Of a DNA stretch of 64,000 nucleotides, positions 29,691-37,838 are shown piece after piece. The position numbers and the translations under genes were made by a program. The first letter of the stretch is position 1; every line of letters begins with the position of its first letter. Under the pieces are notes generated by a model. It worked only from the letters and a program-made list of their open reading frames with translations. It made no database searches and was not told the origin of the DNA. This DNA is from Bin55 sp965205965 (GTDB lineage: Bacteria > Pseudomonadota > Gammaproteobacteria > Pseudomonadales > Azotimanducaceae): assembly GCA_965205965.1 (NCBI GenBank), contig CBDBHT010000006.1:124001-188000 (forward strand). The letters are read 5' to 3'.

Positions 29691-30490
29691 AAAGAAAAAC
29701 CTACTGCTCCTCCTAATGTATCGAATTGGCTACCGGTCAAAGTTCCCCGATCCTCATGCTTACTGTCGTGTTCATCCCCATCTTCATCCTCGTGGTGCAT
29801 ACCACCTTCCTCTTCGTGTTCTTCTTCCAACTCGACGAATCGGGATGATTCGGCAGAAACTGGTATCTCGTATTCATCGGAGTTGCGCCCAAACAGGTCA
29901 ATATGCCATGCAAATTTCTCACCGCCCCCTCGACGACCATTGCGCCAAATGTTCGTCCGCCGTTATCAGCTCTTCGCAACTCGCCTTTACCACTAAGTTG
30001 GTTAGGTATTCTGCTTGGAATCCGGTGAGTATGCACGTCCACGACGCCACCAATTGCTCCAGATCCATAGAGGAGCGTACTCGGTCCCTTAAGAATTTCT
30101 ATGCGTTCCGCGATGATGGCTTCAGTGGTAACCGCATGGTCAACACCAAGTACCGATGCGTCCATGGTTTCCGTTTGGTCTTCCATAACGCGAACGCGTG
30201 TTCCTCCCAAACCATGGATTATGGGTCGTCCAACTGCTTCTCCGTATGACGTGGAGTGAATTCCCGTCTCTTTCTTAACGACTGCACCAATACTTGATTG
30301 AATGGACCGATTAATCTCTTCGGTACCAATGACCGTCGCGTCGTGTGCTGTACCATCATCAGCCAGTGGGTGGGCTGAAACAATGATCTCTTCTATTTCC
30401 TCATCTTCATGTGCATCGCTTTTTGTTTTGTTTGCAAGTGCCGCGGTCTCCGTCCAAGCGAACACCATCACACAAGCGAAGGCAGTGCAA

Positions 30491-30511
30491 GGTAGTGGCT
30501 CAGTTTGAAAA
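30491..30511. repeat. Solo terminal repeat of the 35797-35973 MITE family
   Basis: GGTAGTGGCTCAGTTTGAA at 30491 equals the left end of the 177-bp element at 35797. No partner end follows. It sits exactly where the TonB pseudogene loses its first codons and the Panacea operon upstream region begins, marking an old insertion or deletion boundary. Confidence 0.6.
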
Positions 30512-30557
30512 CAGAAAGACTACAAAATGATACGATTATTGGATAGAATCCGTAAAG

Positions 30558-30575
30558 ATCAGCTTTACAGCTGAT
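30558..30575. promoter_or_regulatory. Hairpin or operator candidate before the toxin-antitoxin-like operon
   Basis: ATCAGCT-TTAC-AGCTGAT is a perfect 7-bp inverted repeat 11 bases before the first ATG of the operon, next to its ribosome-binding sequence. A possible -10 TAGAAT (30544) lies just upstream. Toxin-antitoxin operons are often autoregulated at such a site, but it could equally be an RNA hairpin that limits translation. Confidence 0.35.
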
Positions 30576-30586
30576 GGAGAACCTGA

Positions 30587-30787
30587 ATGACTAAACGTCC
30601 CCATGATGCCAATCAATTAGCGAAGATGATTGTCGATATGACGACTGGCCAGATCCCAAACGACTCGATGGCTGAACCTACTGGACGTGCTAAAGGAGGG
30701 AAGGCACGAGCAGAAGCCTTAACAGCAGAACGAAGAAGCGAGATCGCTAAGCAAGCTGCAGCAGCACGGTGGGCTGCTAAAGATTAG
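30587..30787 (+). CDS. Small basic Ala-rich protein with IAKxAAAARW tail
   Basis: 66 residues, preceded by GGAGA. Starts MTKRPHDANQLAKMIVDMTTGQ and ends EIAKQAAAARWAAK, with KGGKARAEALTAERR in the middle. Similar small proteins of unknown function are common in bacteria near mobile and toxin-antitoxin genes. It is 20 bases upstream of the Panacea gene, with which it surely shares a transcript. Role unknown: possible DNA-binding accessory or regulator. Confidence 0.75.
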   Translation: MTKRPHDANQLAKMIVDMTTGQIPNDSMAEPTGRAKGGKARAEALTAERRSEIAKQAAAARWAAKD

Positions 30788-30807
30788 GAAATTATAGGAG
30801 TCACAGA

Positions 30808-31287
30808 ATGACAATTCCTGTACTTCAAGCTGCAAAGCAACTGTGTAGTGAGTCGAAATGGACGCTTTCTAACTTAGAGCTACAGAAAATCATATACATC
30901 ACACATATGGTTTACCTTGGTACGCATAATGAACAACTTGTTTTCGGTGATTTCCAGGCGTGGAGATATGGGCCTGTACATCCAGAGTTGTATCATTTCT
31001 TGAAGCGGTATGGGGCTAAGCCAATTAATAATGAGTTAGGAATTTTTAATTTCTTTGAAGATTTGTCGGATGGTAATGAAAAGGATGCTTTAAATGCTGC
31101 TGTTGATGCGTTTCCAGCAGGGTCTGGGCCGAAACTTGTTGCAATAACACACTGGGAAAAGGGTGCGTGGACAAAACTTTACAGGGTGGGGGGACTTGAC
31201 ATCCTCATTTCAAAGGAGGAAATTCTTAAGGAATTCGAAGCTCGTCAAGCATGGTTCAAGACAAACAACCAGCAATTCCCCGTATAG
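30808..31287 (+). CDS. Panacea-domain (DUF4065) antitoxin-like protein, C-terminus rewritten by an IS
   Basis: 159 residues; AGGAG lies 8 bases before the ATG. The DUF4065 fold is recognisable from KLQ-like LELQKIIYITHMVYLG, FQAWRYGPVHPELYHFLKRYG, and the late ALNAAVDAF and AITHWEKGAW motifs. Panacea proteins act as antitoxins that neutralise unrelated toxins. The last five codons and stop (QQFPV, TAG) come from the terminal repeat of the IS4-type element that begins at 31270. Without the IS the frame would read ...FKTNNPTA and stop, so the protein is barely changed and probably functional. Confidence 0.85.
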   Translation: MTIPVLQAAKQLCSESKWTLSNLELQKIIYITHMVYLGTHNEQLVFGDFQAWRYGPVHPELYHFLKRYGAKPINNELGIFNFFEDLSDGNEKDALNAAVDAFPAGSGPKLVAITHWEKGAWTKLYRVGGLDILISKEEILKEFEARQAWFKTNNQQFPV

Positions 31288-32949
31288 TTTCATTTTGGGC
31301 TTGATGTCGGTCTTTTCATGTTTCGGTACGGGGAACCGACGTTTTCAGACGGTTTGCATGGCATGTCGTCGTGCGTTGGAACGGGTTCCGGGCATCGATA
31401 TGCAGGTCTCTTGACCGTCAGGGCGGCATGGGGCCTCGGGACGACGTCCCGATCCCTTCTTCATCGAGCAGCTGGAGAGGCGGTCGGCCGTCAGGACGTA
31501 TCGTAGGCGAGGTACGCGGTGTAGATCCCGAGGGCGTGGCCGTACAGTTCCTGCCAGTTGCGGAAGGCTACCGCACAGAAACTGCTGCGCAGACGTTCCC
31601 ACGTTGCGGTTCGGGTATAGCACTTGGCGAAGATTTGCTTCATGACGGGGCAGGCCATTTCCAGCAGCTGGTCGATCAGGAACGCCAGCAGCATCAGCGC
31701 AGCGAAAGTATCCGACAGGTGCTGGGTTCCGTGTCCGAAGTTGTGTTCCAGGTACTGGACGTTCTTCAGCGTGTTGAAGGTCTCGTTCTCGATCTTCCAG
31801 CGACTGCGAGCCGCGCGAGCCAGTTCGCTGGCGTTATGCGGATTGAGCGGCAGATCGGTGACCCAGGTGAACGCCCGCCGCGCATCCTCGCCGGAGCCAC
31901 GCCGCTCCGAACTCTGCAGCACCTGGACCTTCAGGTCGGGGTTCGCAGCATTCAGTTCCACCTCCGGCACCACGCGCAGCTGGCGATCCCGCTCCTGCCC
32001 TTCGGGCGAGGGATCTGCAAACCAGGGCGCATCGGAACGATCCAGCTGAGCCTGCAGATGCGGATGGTCGCCCGCCCGAGCCACCAGCAGAAAGCGCAGT
32101 CCATGCTCCTGCAGCAGCCGGATCTGGGGACCCTGCGAGAACAGCCCATCGGCAATCACGATCAGCTTCATGCGCCGATAAAGCGAAGCCAGGACCGGAA
32201 CTAGCCGGGCCCAGGCACCCCGCTCGCAGTCGTTCTTCGTCGAGCCATCCCCGTTGCAAACCGCTTCTATCGCCATCGGCAGCACCTGCCGCTGATCCGG
32301 ATGCACCATCACCGCACACAACTGCTGATGGGAGTACGTGGTCGAACCGTTGCGGTGCCGGGCCCGCAGACAGCACGGACCGTGAACCCGCTGGGAGGAA
32401 AAGGTGCCGGTACCATCCACGGCTACCAGATAATGACCGCGCCACGCCGACATCCGCTGCAGTACCTTGCCGCGCTGGGCGCGTTGCAGAACCTGCTGAA
32501 ACGCCCGCCGATACCGCACCGGCGAGATCGGATCCAGGCGACGGCGCAGGGTCGTGTCGCAGGGAACCTGCGCCAGACCGTACAGACGATGCAGATTCAT
32601 CTCCACCACCGAGTGCCGGTGCCTCGTTAAATCAAACTGCAGCAGCGAAGCGTGCTTCTCCAGAAACACCGCCAGACCCGACATCAGACAGTCGCCGGTG
32701 GAAAACTTCCGCCCGCAAACCTTCTCAACGACCCCCTCAAATACTTCACGAACCACCCGCAGCAATCCGGGCTTGCTCACATCCTTGCGCAACTTCAATG
32801 CACCCATCCTTGGATACCTCGTTTGTCTGGTAACTCTATATTAACCTATCATCCACCCTCAAACGATAAGCCTACGCTCTTATTATTGCGAAAGCCAATG
32901 CGCAAAGTCCATACCTATAGCGGGGTTGGGGCTATACGGGGAATTGCTG
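31270..32949 (-). mobile_element. IS4-type element with 18-bp perfect inverted ends and 9-bp target duplication
   Basis: 1680 bp. CAGCAATTCCCCGTATAG (31270-31287) is the exact inverse of 32932-32949. ACAAACAAC occurs directly on both sides (31261-31269 and 32950-32958). It lies at the overlap of the Panacea gene and the following small membrane protein gene. A deleted relative with the same ends is at 50246-51534. Confidence 0.95.
31491..32807 (-). CDS. IS4-type DDE transposase
   Basis: 438 residues, intact frame. DDE landmarks: LVAVDGTGTFSS (first Asp), LIVIADGLFSQ (second Asp) and RSRWKIENETFNTLKN (Glu in the R-W-x-I-E context of IS4-like enzymes). It fills the 31270-32949 element, transcribed opposite to the interrupted operon. 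Start ATG 32807. This copy looks active. Confidence 0.88.
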   Translation of the reverse strand: MGALKLRKDVSKPGLLRVVREVFEGVVEKVCGRKFSTGDCLMSGLAVFLEKHASLLQFDLTRHRHSVVEMNLHRLYGLAQVPCDTTLRRRLDPISPVRYRRAFQQVLQRAQRGKVLQRMSAWRGHYLVAVDGTGTFSSQRVHGPCCLRARHRNGSTTYSHQQLCAVMVHPDQRQVLPMAIEAVCNGDGSTKNDCERGAWARLVPVLASLYRRMKLIVIADGLFSQGPQIRLLQEHGLRFLLVARAGDHPHLQAQLDRSDAPWFADPSPEGQERDRQLRVVPEVELNAANPDLKVQVLQSSERRGSGEDARRAFTWVTDLPLNPHNASELARAARSRWKIENETFNTLKNVQYLEHNFGHGTQHLSDTFAALMLLAFLIDQLLEMACPVMKQIFAKCYTRTATWERLRSSFCAVAFRNWQELYGHALGIYTAYLAYDTS

Positions 32950-33296
32950 ACAAACAACCCAACAGCCTGAAAGGGTTTATAAGTTCTCTTGGTACTGAAG
33001 TAGTTCCAACAGATGAAGACGAGAAAGATTGGAAAGACGAACACAATGAAGCAGAATCAAAAATCAAATTAGATTCTGCTCAATTAAATCTGGACCAAAA
33101 AAAGAAATTTGCTAATCGGTTTGTATGGTTAGCGATCGGATGGTTAATCTTTGTTGGAATAGCTGTGGTTTTTGATGGATTAAAATGGGACTGGTTTGAT
33201 CTTGATGATAAAGTTATATTGATGCTTCTTGGTACAGCTACAGCGAATGTGCTGGCTCCTATGATTATTTTCGCAAAGTATCTGTTTGGAAAATGA
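32898..33296 (+). CDS. Small two-helix membrane protein, candidate toxin of the Panacea pair, 5' end replaced by IS
   Basis: 132 residues from an ATG inside the IS end (MRKVHTYSG...). From residue about 18 on the sequence is original: DKQPNSLKGFISSLG, an acidic stretch with TDEDEKDWKDEHNEAES, then two membrane segments (WLAIGWLIFVGIAVVF and VILMLLGTATANVLAPMIIF) and a short basic tail. Joining the empty site shows the original gene began at ATG 31251 inside the Panacea gene (MVQDKQPNS), overlapping it. A tightly overlapping small membrane protein behind a Panacea antitoxin is a reasonable toxin candidate, but no homology tells its activity. Confidence 0.65.
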   Translation: MRKVHTYSGVGAIRGIADKQPNSLKGFISSLGTEVVPTDEDEKDWKDEHNEAESKIKLDSAQLNLDQKKKFANRFVWLAIGWLIFVGIAVVFDGLKWDWFDLDDKVILMLLGTATANVLAPMIIFAKYLFGK

Positions 33297-33417
33297 CCGA
33301 ATAGTTTTCTGGCAGAGCCAGCATATCCATCCAATTTCTACTCCTTATACATTTCTGGTTCTAATTAAAACCGATACTGGAATGACCCATTAAGTGAAAG
33401 TGCCGCTGCATCATCAC

Positions 33418-33729
33418 TAGCCCGGATTTCTCATAACCAAGTCGAAAATGATGTTTTTCACGGGATGCGTGGGGTACGGGGCATGGAATGTCGCGTCGCG
33501 AGTTTGAAAAGGCTTCGGAGGGCGGGGATGCGTGTGTTTTCCCCGCCTTTTTGAGGGCGGGACAGCGAATCGTTGAGCATCCGGGCGCGGGGAGGTCGGC
33601 GCGCTCCGCCGCCAGCGTCATGCACCCGGTTGCACCGGGCTTTTACGTTGGTGCCAGGCTGGCCCAGATCAACCGGAAATCCTTCCAGTACGGGAAGGCG
33701 GACCCGAACGCCAGATGGATACGCCGCGG
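33418..33729 (-). mobile_element. Mosaic IS1380 element copy 4, 3' end (continues at 45425-47823)
   Basis: Begins with TAGCCCGGATTTCTCATAACC and matches 21483-21790 until the IS256 end. The sequence breaks at CGCCGCG (33722-33728) and resumes at CGCCGCG (45426-45432), so it and the block at 45425-47823 were one element before the composite transposon entered. Confidence 0.85.
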
Positions 33730-33886
33730 TTGTGTATAAATTTATCTGCAAAAACGAAAAACGAGCTGTAACGACAGACGCATGGTTAGAATCTGATGTT
33801 TTATCGGGAATGTGGAGATGCCTGGACGCGGAACCGCGTCCAGGCGCGAATCATTCATTACACAATTTATGGAAAAGGAGCAAGAA

Positions 33887-35107
33887 ATGATTCGGGAAGA
33901 TTATACGCACAATGACACGAAGAAGTCGGCATGTCATCATCTGGCGGACGATGAGGACTTTGTGAGGCGGCTGGTGCAGGAGACGCTCAACGAGGTGCTG
34001 GAGAGTGAGATGACGGAGTTTCTGGGAGCGGGCAAGAGCGAGCGGACGAAGACGCGTCAGGGCTACCGTTCTGGATACTACCGGCGGGATCTGACGATGA
34101 AGGTGGGCGAGATCGAGCTGAGGGTTCCGCAGGAACGCAGCGGCCAGTTCAGCACGCGGGTGTTCGAGCGCTATCAGCGTTCGGAGAAGGTCCTGGTGGC
34201 GGTGCTGTCGGAGATGTATGTGCAGGGGGTCTCGACGCGTCGGGTGAGCCGACTGGCGGAGGGTCTGTGCGGTCACGAGTTTTCACCGGCGACGATCTCG
34301 GCCATGGTGTCGAAGCTGGACGCGTCGCTGAAGGCGTTTGCGGAACGTCGGCTGGAGGAGGCGTATCCGTATGTGCTGCTGGATGCCCGGTATGAGAAGG
34401 TGCGAGAGGAGGGATCGGTGCGTTCCCGGGCGGTGCAGATTGCCCTCGGGATTGACGGCGAGGGTCGGCGTCAGGTGCTGGCGGCGGAGGTGGGGAACCG
34501 GGAAAGCGAGGTGTCGTGGACGGAATTCCTGTCGCATCTGAAGGAACGTGGCCTGCGGGGAGTCGAGTATGTGGTCTCGGACAGTCATGAGGGATTGAAG
34601 CATGCGATCTCAAAAGTGCTGCCGACCGCGCTGTGGCAACGGTGCTGCGTCCATTTTCTGCGCAATGCCAGGGACAAGCTGTCGCGGAGTGCTGATCCCG
34701 CGTGTCTGGAGGGTTTGAAACGGTTGTGGGGCTGTGAGCATGTCGGGGAGGCTCGTGAGGTACTGGGTGCTTGGGTAGCCCGTTGGGGCGATGAGAAAGG
34801 GTTTGGCAAGCTGGTGGAATGGGTCGAGGATCATGTCGAGGAGACGCTGACGGTGTATCGGCTGCCCAGGGAACATCGCCTGCGGATGAAGTCCACGAAC
34901 ATGCTGGAGCGGTACAACGAGGAGCTCCGCCGGCGAACGCGTGTCATCAGGATCTTCCCTAACGTGGAGTCCTGTCTGCGTCTGATCTTGGCACTTGCGA
35001 CGGAGACCCATGAGCGGTGGCTGACGGGGCAGCGTTATCTCTATGGCCGGATCGGCGTGGTTCGCGCCTCCGAACCGGAATCCGAGGCATGGCGGGAGGC
35101 GGCATGA
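33887..35107 (+). CDS. IS256-family (Transposase_mut) transposase, intact
   Basis: 406 residues from ATG 33887, preceded by AAAAGGAG; the frame is open upstream but this start fits the family length. Motifs: TEFLGAGKSERTKTRQGYRSGYY, YVQGVSTRRVSRL, LLDARYEKVREEG (first Asp), EYVVSDSHEGLKHAI (second Asp), WQRCCVHFLRNARD, and the C-terminal LRMKSTNMLERYNEELRRR around the catalytic Glu. Looks fully functional and could mobilise the composite. Confidence 0.93.
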   Translation: MIREDYTHNDTKKSACHHLADDEDFVRRLVQETLNEVLESEMTEFLGAGKSERTKTRQGYRSGYYRRDLTMKVGEIELRVPQERSGQFSTRVFERYQRSEKVLVAVLSEMYVQGVSTRRVSRLAEGLCGHEFSPATISAMVSKLDASLKAFAERRLEEAYPYVLLDARYEKVREEGSVRSRAVQIALGIDGEGRRQVLAAEVGNRESEVSWTEFLSHLKERGLRGVEYVVSDSHEGLKHAISKVLPTALWQRCCVHFLRNARDKLSRSADPACLEGLKRLWGCEHVGEAREVLGAWVARWGDEKGFGKLVEWVEDHVEETLTVYRLPREHRLRMKSTNMLERYNEELRRRTRVIRIFPNVESCLRLILALATETHERWLTGQRYLYGRIGVVRASEPESEAWREAA

Positions 35108-35128
35108 GACGCCCGAAAATTTCGCGCC

Positions 35129-35164
35129 GAGCGGAGACCCGCCCATATGGGCGGGTCTCCGCTC
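35129..35164. terminator. 36-bp perfect palindrome after the IS256 transposase gene
   Basis: A GC-rich perfect palindrome centred on CCCATATGGG lies 22 bases after the stop codon. As RNA it would form an 18-bp stem with almost no loop. No T-run follows, so it may block read-through or RNA decay rather than act as a classical terminator. The right-arm copy at 41763-41798 keeps it unchanged. Confidence 0.5.
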
Positions 35165-35198
35165 CCACTGGAAATTGCAGAAAATTCTTGACACAATT

Positions 35199-35773
35199 GT
35201 AATGCACGCACGTCCGTCTCCACTACGAACGAGTCAACCCGACCGTCCAAGGCGGTGCCAGGGGGCTTTCCCGCCACCGCATGACCCTCGCGCACCAGCA
35301 GCGCATTCAACTCCTGTAGCAACGCCGGCGTCACCAGCGACACATTGTCCTGCAAGGTGCGAACCGAGTACGTCCAGTCATCCAGAAACCCATGCTGCAG
35401 CATCTTCCGTACCACCCTGATGATGGTTCACCAACTCCCCCAGACGGTCGTAGTCGCAATCCCAACCCTGCTTGAGCACCACCATCACCAGAACCCGCCA
35501 GAGCGTCATCCCCGGCCGACCGTTCTCCGGATCCCGATCCGCTGTCACATGGCAGCCCAGTAACCCTTCCAATTCCTCCCGACACGACACGTACAGATGC
35601 TGCAATCCCAACAGCAACGCCGGAATGTCATCCCGTGATTTCACGTTAATCCTGATCTCACCGATCGGCGTCTCGTCCAACCGCAAGGCATGCTCGAAAC
35701 GTCTCATGATCGCCGCCCTCCCAACGAAGATCCGCACATGCCCCCCCCCCCTGAAACCCCTAAAAAAGCCCAT
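35199..35773 (-). pseudogene. ISNCY-type transposase, N-terminal fragment
   Basis: Minus-strand reading related to 52501-56659: MRRFEHALRLDETPIGEI, VKSRDDIPALLLGLQ, NGRPGMTLWRVLVMVVLKQGW, then after a frameshift near 35410 LQDNVSLVTPALLQELN and VDSFVVETDVR. It stops at the IS256 right end, so the IS256 arm entered this gene or recombined there. The C-terminal DDE half is absent. Confidence 0.8.
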
Positions 35774-35796
35774 TTCAACGCCTCCAACGGCAATCC

Positions 35797-35973
35797 GGTA
35801 GTGGCTCAGTTTGAATTTCCATTGTGCTTCTTGTACTTCTTCGGTCGGTTCGGCTTCGGAGCCACTTCCTCAACCAGTCGGAGAATATCGCAGATTTCCC
35901 ATAGTCGGTCGTAATGCCCACTTAATCATCGCATGACTGTGTAATCTTCCCATTTTCAAACTGAGCCACTACC
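35797..35973. repeat. MITE, 177 bp, with perfect 19-bp terminal inverted repeats
   Basis: GGTAGTGGCTCAGTTTGAA at 35797-35815 is exactly inverted at 35955-35973. The minus strand still reads a protein-like stretch (RLWEICDILRLVEEVAPKPNRP), so it is probably an internally deleted transposon rather than a de novo repeat. The parent is not in the window. Directly after it, AGAAATCCGGGTTA (35974-35987) resembles an IS1380 end. Confidence 0.8.
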
Positions 35974-36187
35974 AGAAATCCGGGTTAATCCCTTCCGCTT
36001 ATGATCTTTGAGCAAGCAATATCTTACTCAGACGATGCAGACTGGGAGCCAAATCTGGTTCTTATTCCATGCCTTATTACTGCCGAACCTGCGGTATCGA
36101 ATAGTAGAGCAACAAGCGTGGGGACCCTGAGGTGGTGCGGTTTCTTGAGACGGATTAACGCGAGATTTAAGATACACTCCAGCGGAC

Positions 36188-36213
36188 TTCACTACCCCCG
36201 CGGGGGTAGTGAA
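36188..36213. terminator. 26-bp perfect GC-rich palindrome downstream of IS3 orfB
   Basis: Palindrome around CTACCCCCGCGGGGGTAG begins 20 bases after the orfB stop. On the plus strand it is followed by AAAATTTTCGCTTTT. It could terminate transcription leaving the IS or stop reads entering it. Confidence 0.45.
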
Positions 36214-36232
36214 AATTTTCGCTTTTCGCTTT

Positions 36233-37068
36233 TTACGCCACATTTTGCCATGCCTTCCGGTCGGACCAGTAGACATCCTCGGGTGTTCGGTACCCCAATG
36301 CCTGATGCGGTCGCTCCCGGTTGTAGAACTCCACCCAACGCCCGATCCCCTGCCGAGCCTCCTTCGGATCGTTCCAGGCGTGCAGATGCACGCTCTCGTA
36401 CTTCACCGAACGCCACAGCCGCTCGACTCTCACGTTGTCGCGCCATCGACCCTTGCCGTCCATGCTGATCGCAACCTCGGCCGCACGGAGGACATCCAGG
36501 AAGCTGTCGCTGGTGTACTGCGAACCCTGATCCGTATTGAAGATGGTCGGCTTGCCGTAGCGCACCAGAGCCTCCTTCAGTGCTTCCACGCAGAAGCGCG
36601 AGTCCAGACTGTTGGACAACCGCCACGACAGCACCTTACGGCTGTGCCAGTCAATCACCGAAGTCAGGTACACATATCCCCGACGCATCGGAATGTACGT
36701 GATGTCCGAAGCCCCCACTTCGTCGCTTCGCACGATCTTACGATTCCGCAGCAGATACGGATACTGCTCATGAGCCCGGCTCGATACGCTCGTGCGCGGC
36801 TTCGGACGGATCGGCTCCAGACGCATCTCCCGCATCCGATGACGGATGCGACGGACACCCGCTTCCAGTCCCTGTGCTTGCTTAGTTCCACCTGCACGCG
36901 CCGCTTGCCGTAGAACGGATGCTGTTCGTAAATGCCCGCGATCGCATCCCGAAGAGCGCGGTCCGTCACCGACCGGGGACGGAGTGAGCGATAGTCATTC
37001 GAACGGCTCACCTCAAGTAGCTCCTCGCATGGGTGCTTCACCGAAATGGTTGCCCCGGAGCCGATCAT
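36233..37068 (-). pseudogene. IS3-family OrfB (integrase-type transposase), frameshifted
   Basis: The N-terminal part (37068 to about 36830) reads SRSNDYRSLRPRSVTDRALRDAIAGIYEQHPFYGKRRV with the HTH_21-type YGKRRV motif. The frame is lost near LSKHRDWKRV (about 36840) and resumes as MREMRLEPIRPKP with DITYIPM (first Asp), FNTDQGSQYTS (second Asp) and the WRDNVRVERLWRSVKYE segment (Glu). A simple frameshift separates them, not the usual orfA/orfB slip, so this enzyme is probably dead. Confidence 0.85.
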
Positions 37069-37388
37069 CGCCGTTCTCCGAGATCGATCCAGGGCACCAG
37101 CTTTTCCTTGAGAAAGTCCCGTTCCATTGTCAGTTCCCCAATCTTGCGGTGCAGCTCGTTCGCATCCGTATGTGGCTCCGGCGACTTCGCCGTCCGTAAC
37201 CCACGTTCAAACACCAGTGCCCCTTCGTCCAGAAGCATCTTCTTCCACTGTTGAAGCTGCGTCGACTGCAACTCGAACCGCGACGATAACTCCGCCATCG
37301 TCCAATCCCCCTTCAGGGCCTCCACCGCCACCTTGAACTTGAACTCCGACGAATGCCGCCGTCGTTTGCTTTTCACCATCGTTGTCAT
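37065..37388 (-). CDS. IS3-family OrfA (helix-turn-helix protein)
   Basis: 107 residues, HTH_8 type: RRRHSSEFKFKVAVEALKGDWTMAELSSRFELQSTQLQQWKK, followed by a leucine-zipper-like coil (LHRKIGELTMERDFLKEKL). Overlaps orfB by four bases, as in IS3 elements where OrfAB is made by frameshifting. Confidence 0.88.
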   Translation of the reverse strand: MTTMVKSKRRRHSSEFKFKVAVEALKGDWTMAELSSRFELQSTQLQQWKKMLLDEGALVFERGLRTAKSPEPHTDANELHRKIGELTMERDFLKEKLVPWIDLGERR

Positions 37389-37465
37389 ACTCCCGTCATG
37401 TCCCTAACAAAGGCCGGGTCTATCTTAAACTATGCTCCGTTCGTGTCCCATTTTTCCGCACCACT

Positions 37466-37838
37466 TCTCCCCGACATAAATTAAGGTGGTTAATAATACA
37501 TTCATGTAGATTTTATCGATAAATTTTGCATTGTACTATGCTTGCTATCTTAGCTGTTGTTTGGGGATAATTAGTTAATTGGATAGATGAGACTGTAGCT
37601 AACAAGTTAAAGTAGGGGTGCGGTATTCGGATATTTTCGACTTTCGGGGGTACTTTGCCGGAAGACAAGGCAGTTAAGTTATTGGTTCCATTCAATATTA
37701 TGATAATATAAATTTGTATTTTTATGGAACTTCTTCTTTAAATTTGCCTTTTAATACTGTCATACTGTTTTCCTTGGCTTTAGTTTAGCTGCGTAGCTCG
37801 AACGTACTAACTCACTGGAGCAAACCACGAGGAGCAAG
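37466..37838. other. AT-rich upstream region of the metalloprotease gene
   Basis: No gene seen. It is much more AT-rich than the IS3 element on its left and the protease gene on its right, and should contain the promoter for the latter; no unique promoter could be assigned. Confidence 0.4.

Larger units (their letters stand above)
24562..30487 (-). pseudogene. Second ZnuD-like TonB receptor, disrupted by three mobile elements
   Basis: Paralogue of 18765-20900 read on the minus strand in three pieces. 29699-30487 holds the plug (KPST LLYGSGAIGG; frameshift after the VVEG codons near 29930; start codons lost at 30487). 27604-28625 holds the middle barrel, itself with frameshifts near 28000-28300 and 28440. 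24562-24855 holds the C-terminal barrel ending MRMTL. The pieces are separated by an IS1595 element at 28626-29690 and by an IS5 remnant plus a DruA-IS4 copy at 24856-27603. About 33 bases of the gene are missing at the second break. The metal-binding acidic/His loops are retained but altered. It is dead. Confidence 0.9.
33730..35196 (+). mobile_element. IS256-family element, left arm, intact
   Basis: Ends TTGTGTATAAATTTATCTGCAA and, inverted at the right, TTGTGTCAAGAATTTTCTGCAA. About 1467 bp with a single transposase gene. A hairpin with an 11-bp stem (33821-33844) precedes the ribosome-binding site, and a 36-bp palindrome follows the gene. The right end abuts an ISNCY transposase fragment. 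Confidence 0.9.
36118..37465 (-). mobile_element. IS3-family element, approximate ends
   Basis: Holds overlapping orfA and orfB reading leftwards. A TTTAAGATA motif lies near both ends (about 36166 and 37425, inverted), but exact terminal repeats and target duplication could not be fixed by eye. Located inside the composite transposon between the MITE and the protease gene. Confidence 0.7.
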
